From: Carallia brachiata
Taxonomy: Eukaryota > Streptophyta > Magnoliopsida > Malpighiales > Rhizophoraceae
Direction: 5' to 3'
NCBI GenBank assembly: GCA_021464245.1
Contig: JADCRB010000086.1
Coordinates: 340,990 to 404,989 of the forward strand
Length of the DNA: 64,000 bases
The notes below the pieces were generated by a model. The model had not been told where the DNA came from. It worked only from the letters and a program-made list of their open reading frames with translations, and did not search any database. The position numbers were made by a program, and so were the translations under genes. Every line of letters begins with the position of its first letter. Positions within the stretch are counted from its first letter, which is position 1. Positions 61,821-64,000 of the stretch are shown one piece after another.

Positions 61821-62982
61821 ATAATCATGAATAAAGCCTTGAATGGTTCTCAGTTGCAATAGAAGGAAAGGGATGCAGAGTTGGAGCCGAGAGTCATTTG
61901 ACAGACTCGATGCAACGCTGTCATTCAATGTGAAATGGTGATGGTCAAGAGAAAAGTTTTGTGGCAAGAAAAAAGTTGTAGTTCGGGGGTGTAGATACCA
62001 CGGGGTTGGGGGCTGATACGTTGTTTTTCGTTTTACAGGGCTTTCATTAATTCTTTTATTAAATTTCCTGTGGTTTTTAGGGGTTGTTTATCCTTTTGTC
62101 AGTCTCTGTATTTCTAAGAAGATAATTGAATCATAAACTATTCCCTTATCAATGTGGGGATCGATATAAGTGTCTCGGACATGATATTTGTTCACGTTAT
62201 ATTGTTTATTGTTTGTGTCTGGACACAGGACATTAATGTGCCTAATCTGGAGTTGCAAATATGCTAAATGCAATTGTATCTTCTTGCTTAGGAATAATTT
62301 GGGTGGCGTAATGCATATTGTTCTAAAATTAGTTCTTTTCTCTGAAAGTTTTCTTTGATGGGGAGCAAGTTTCTGAATGCATTATGATCGGTTATTAAGA
62401 AGGCATTCACTGGTATGGCTTTGTGGTTATATTTCCTATTTTTCACGTTTTGTATTTCATTTAGGAGCCATGGTGTCATTTTATGGTTTGGCTGCCTCTG
62501 ATTATAATCGCTCAAATTATTGTTTGTGATTGCATGTTGTGCAAATAATTGCCTTTAGACGAGCTGAAGGATGCGTACGAGAGAAATATGCTAAAATGGC
62601 GTTAAAGTCCTGTAGGTGGTGAAATCTAATTTAGAGGTTTTTGTTCAAAGGTATTGAATTGAATTTTTACTTAAACAAAAACTGTTCCTTGTGTTCAATG
62701 AAACCAACAGCAAACATGGAAGCCTCATGCCAGTAGCATGTGATTGGAGGTGGTTTTTGTTTTTTAATATTTTATGTTTGAGAAAGATTATAGGTTGTTA
62801 AAAAGCCTTTCTTTTTTGTTTTTTTGGGTACAAGGGAGTTAAAAAGTTTGGAGAGGACAGAGTTAATTCGGACTCCAATGTGACACCAAGAGAGTGTAAT
62901 AAAGTTGTTCCAATTACTTGTCTAATTTTTTTTTAAAAAAAGTTTGGCATCTATATTTTAATAGTTATATTTAGCATTCATA
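61821..62982 (+). other. CESA 3' UTR and downstream DNA
   Basis: The first 250-450 bases are probably the 3' UTR (AATAAAG at 61838 lies too close to the stop to be a likely only signal; TTTTATTAAATTT near 62056 may serve). After that, no gene is seen. Confidence 0.45.
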
Positions 62983-63115
62983 TTGTGACGTACTTATTCA
63001 TTTCTGCAATAAAATTGATAAAATATAATACAAAAAATTACATGTCAATTTTTTATCGCAAAAAAAAAAAAATTATTATAGAAATAATCAAATTCGTCAT
63101 AAAAATTTTATTTTA
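62983..63115. repeat. dispersed AT-rich repeat, copy 2
   Basis: Partner of 44462-44600. Shared blocks include ATTTCTGCAATAAAATTGAT and TTTTTTATCGCA. It sits beside an A-run at 63060-63073. Confidence 0.5.
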
Positions 63116-64000
63116 TATATATATTATTTATATACGAGTGTATGTGTATAAAACTGATTTTTTTTTTTTTTTCCGGTTCATCCAATTACTTGTCTTTGAA
63201 AGCTCAACGTAATATGTCAAATTGGGTGTACATTCTCCAGCCTCAGTGGCTGATGGCTCACGGGTACCCGGCTGGCTACCATATTTCTGGCACTTGTAAG
63301 TTGTCAAATATTCAAACTTCTTAAAACGAAAAAGTATAAGTGGGGACTTAAAGCCAGCTTGATAAGAAGTAAATGTATATATCTATCACAAAAATTATTT
63401 TAGAAGTGTATGATTGATGTTGATAAAAAAAATATTTGACTATAGACTACTTGATATTGTATAATTAATTCTTTTTCTAATAAATTTTTCAAGGTAAAAT
63501 AATAATATAAAAAATTTCGCGCGTAACACTAATGTATTGATATATTCTTTTTATTAGAGTCGTGCACTTATAGTCATAAACATTATGTATTGATTGATAA
63601 TTAGTATTTCATAAACTTAACCTAGTGATGAGACCACAACGGTCTTTAAGTTCCTTTTTTTTTTTCTTTTTGGTTAAATTCTTGCTTGTTTAACTCCTGT
63701 GAGCATAATTTGAATTTTGTTTCCTTGTGCTTAAAATGGGTACGAAGAGGGTTGATTTCATATCCGAGAGCAAACATTGCGTCAATTACACCTACTCAAA
63801 TTTGGAGGCATCCCCACCTTACGTATGTTATGATTGTAGTTTAACAGTCTATTTAATTTTTTTTATTTGATATTACTATTATCAATTGTTATAATAAATT
63901 GTTATTATTAATTATTAATTATTAATTATTATTATTGATTATTATTATTATCATTATTATTGATTATTAATTTGATTATTAATTACTCAAAATTATTAAA
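63116..64000. other. AT-rich DNA with an ATT microsatellite at the end
   Basis: A plus-strand frame starting ATG at 63214 (MSNWVYILQPQWLMAHGY and so on, about 37 codons) is balanced in composition and ends near a possible splice donor, but no family is recognised. Bases 63895-63975 are an interrupted (ATT)n/(TTA)n repeat. Confidence 0.4.

Noticed and set aside
1..64000. CRISPR array, bacterial operon or organelle genome segment
   Set aside because: No regularly spaced identical repeats, no ribosome-binding sites, and spliced plant nuclear genes throughout.

Overview
This window is nuclear DNA of a flowering plant, almost certainly a eudicot. The evidence is AT-rich intergenic DNA, short GT-AG introns, a cellulose synthase with the plant zinc finger and plant-conserved region, a plant-type MED26, a plant cinnamyl-alcohol-dehydrogenase-family enzyme, and plant transposon families (PIF/Harbinger, Tourist-like MITEs, LINE and SINE debris). 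The species cannot be named from the sequence. Four conserved single-copy-style genes could be traced exon by exon: a NYN/LOTUS putative RNase (+, 17778-22998, 3 exons), MED26C (-, 33050-31068, 9 exons), a CAD/mannitol-dehydrogenase-type alcohol dehydrogenase (+, 37401-42422, 5 exons) and a CESA6-clade cellulose synthase (+, 55163-61820, 14 exons). A decayed F-box gene lies at 5688-6725 (-).

Layout. 1-8.6 kb: repeat debris (a reversed SINE, a Mutator-like MITE with a 10-bp target duplication, an RNase H remnant of a LINE, a three-copy imperfect repeat), the F-box pseudogene and a Tourist-like MITE. 8.69-13.99 kb: one nearly complete PIF/Harbinger transposon holding a Myb/SANT-like ORF1 and a DDE transposase with one frameshift. 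14-17.7 kb: a LINE ORF1 remnant (DUF4283 plus zinc knuckle). 17.8-23 kb: the NYN/LOTUS gene. 23-31 kb: a SINE with nested insertions, a fragment resembling an endogenous pararetrovirus between two 258-bp direct repeats, another RNase H scrap and a second Tourist-like MITE. 31-33 kb: MED26C. 37.4-42.4 kb: the alcohol dehydrogenase. 42.4-54.6 kb: mostly AT-rich intergenic DNA with one poly(A)-tailed retroposon and several tiny poly(T) insertion scars. 54.7-62 kb: the cellulose synthase, with a (GA)n tract a few hundred bases upstream of the ATG. The rest is AT-rich.

The four intact genes do not form one pathway, but their order is informative. As I recall the Arabidopsis gene numbers, the same families sit beside several CESA6-clade loci there, in partial sets. 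This window therefore looks like an unreduced version of a block that was duplicated and thinned in Arabidopsis.

Three of the four conserved genes carry exactly one small frame-breaking indel in otherwise well-conserved coding sequence, and so does the transposase. The alcohol dehydrogenase is clean. Assembly error is the simplest explanation and should be excluded before any of these is called a pseudogene. No CRISPR array, operon, rRNA, credible tRNA gene or intact LTR retrotransposon was seen.
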